Origin: Epiperipatus broadwayi | Lineage: Eukaryota; Onychophora; Udeonychophora; Euonychophora; Peripatidae | Assembly: GCA_028023455.1 (NCBI GenBank) | Contig: JAQFVV010006425.1 | Location: forward strand, 562,001-626,000 | DNA: 64,000 bases | Reading direction: 5' to 3' | Shown here: positions 63,367 to 64,000 of the stretch, piece after piece | Layout of the letters: every line of letters starts with the position of its first letter | Position numbering within the stretch: the first letter of the stretch is position 1 | Program-made: the position numbers and the translations under genes | The notes under the pieces: model-generated | Databases searched by the model: none | What the model was told of the DNA's origin: nothing | What the model saw: only the letters and a program-made list of their open reading frames with translations

Positions 63367-64000
63367 CACCTGGGTCTCGTTTTATGCGATAGATAGGTTC
63401 CTTAGAAAACACACGCAAATGAAATTGCACAAAAATAGATGTAACTTACCTTGAAAAAGGGGGGATACGGACTGTGATTTTTCAAAAATTGCATAAAAGC
63501 AAAGCACCAATGTAAAATTACTTTAAAATTCACGCAAAAAAAATAAGGAAATAAAATATGACTAATAAAAAATTTCAAATTTGAAAAAAATTGATACAAG
63601 ACAAACTTTTTTTAACGATAATATTTAATTTTATTCAAAATAATATATTTTTATGCATAATTTACAGTACAGTAATTGACATTTTTTTATACATGTTTTA
63701 ATTATTATCGCTACTTGCCGATAAACAGGTTCATTTGCCAACTGGTAAAAAATCAGATTCTTCACAAGAGGAAATACAACTAGTGCCAACTTCATTCTCA
63801 TGTTCTATTAATGATTTTTTGGTGACCACATAATTAGTAGTTAATCTTTGAGATGATGGTTTTATTAATTGTTTATAAAGCTCACGATATCCAGACATAC
63901 AACCATTTAGCTCTCGTTGGAATTTAAGAGCACATTCATGATTAGTGTCATTAATAAGAAAATAATTAAAAAGAAACTTGTGGAGACTAAATAATTAATA
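63367..64000 (-). mobile_element. possible pogo/Tigger-like DNA transposon, 3' part
   Basis: At 63367 a TA dinucleotide is followed by CACCTGGGTCTCGTTTTATG and GGTTCCTTAGAAAACACACG, which resembles the terminal region of pogo/Tigger-type elements of the Tc1/mariner superfamily (TA target). Upstream in element orientation, the minus strand has an open stretch from ~63,992 to a TGA near 63,737. It includes HECALKFQRELNGCMSGYRE, then SSQRLTTNYVVTKKS, similar in pattern to the extreme C-terminus of such transposases (a Q-x-T-h-x-x-[FY]-h-x-K-K tail). The rest would lie beyond the window. Family assignment is tentative. Confidence 0.35.

Overview
The window looks like intronic or intergenic DNA from an animal, most likely an AT-rich invertebrate. 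By eye roughly three quarters of the bases are A or T. There are long TAGA, TCTA, ATGT and AAT microsatellites, many non-LTR (LINE) fragments, a Penelope-like element with a GIY-YIG endonuclease, tRNA-derived short repeats and long inverted repeats. No bacterial gene structure, rRNA or CRISPR array is present. I cannot name the species.

Layout. The only convincing host gene part is a first coding exon on the + strand (3926-4013). It encodes a signal peptide and ends in a splice donor, and a GC-richer block at 3215-3400 lies upstream. No later exon was recognised, so the other 60 kb may be intron. The main autonomous elements are: an almost whole Tx1/L1-like LINE ORF2 sitting between two AAT microsatellites (31.9-35.2 kb); a Penelope-like element on the - strand next to a long TA tract (51.8-54.4 kb); fragments of a LINE family with SGNH, AP endonuclease, RT and zinc-knuckle regions (15.3-16.1, 47.1-48.2, 48.2-49.4 kb); and decayed RTE-type LINEs (49.6-51.1, 56.1-56.7, 60.4-61.5 kb) with several short RTE 3' ends (6.8, 12.8, 27.8, 36.9 kb). 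A possible pogo/Tigger-like DNA transposon fragment lies at the right edge.

The most interesting system is a family of short repeats that carry a type I hammerhead ribozyme core: CTGATGA, a stem II hairpin, GAAA, a tiny stem III, and a long stem I with an internal bulge. In the fuller copies this is followed by a tRNA-like stretch with a box B. Copies lie at 25.3, 38.0, 38.5, 51.5, 51.6 and 62.7 kb. Two pairs are arranged head to head as near-perfect palindromes of about 780 and 350 bp, so each strand would carry a ribozyme. Every copy has at least one lesion, so activity must be judged on a family consensus.

Several other inverted-repeat (MITE-like or foldback) families are present at 8.4, 11.9, 21.9-22.3, 22.4-23.2, 30.9-31.5 and 45.3 kb. 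Nothing here forms a working operon or pathway: apart from the exon, the window is a layered record of transposition.
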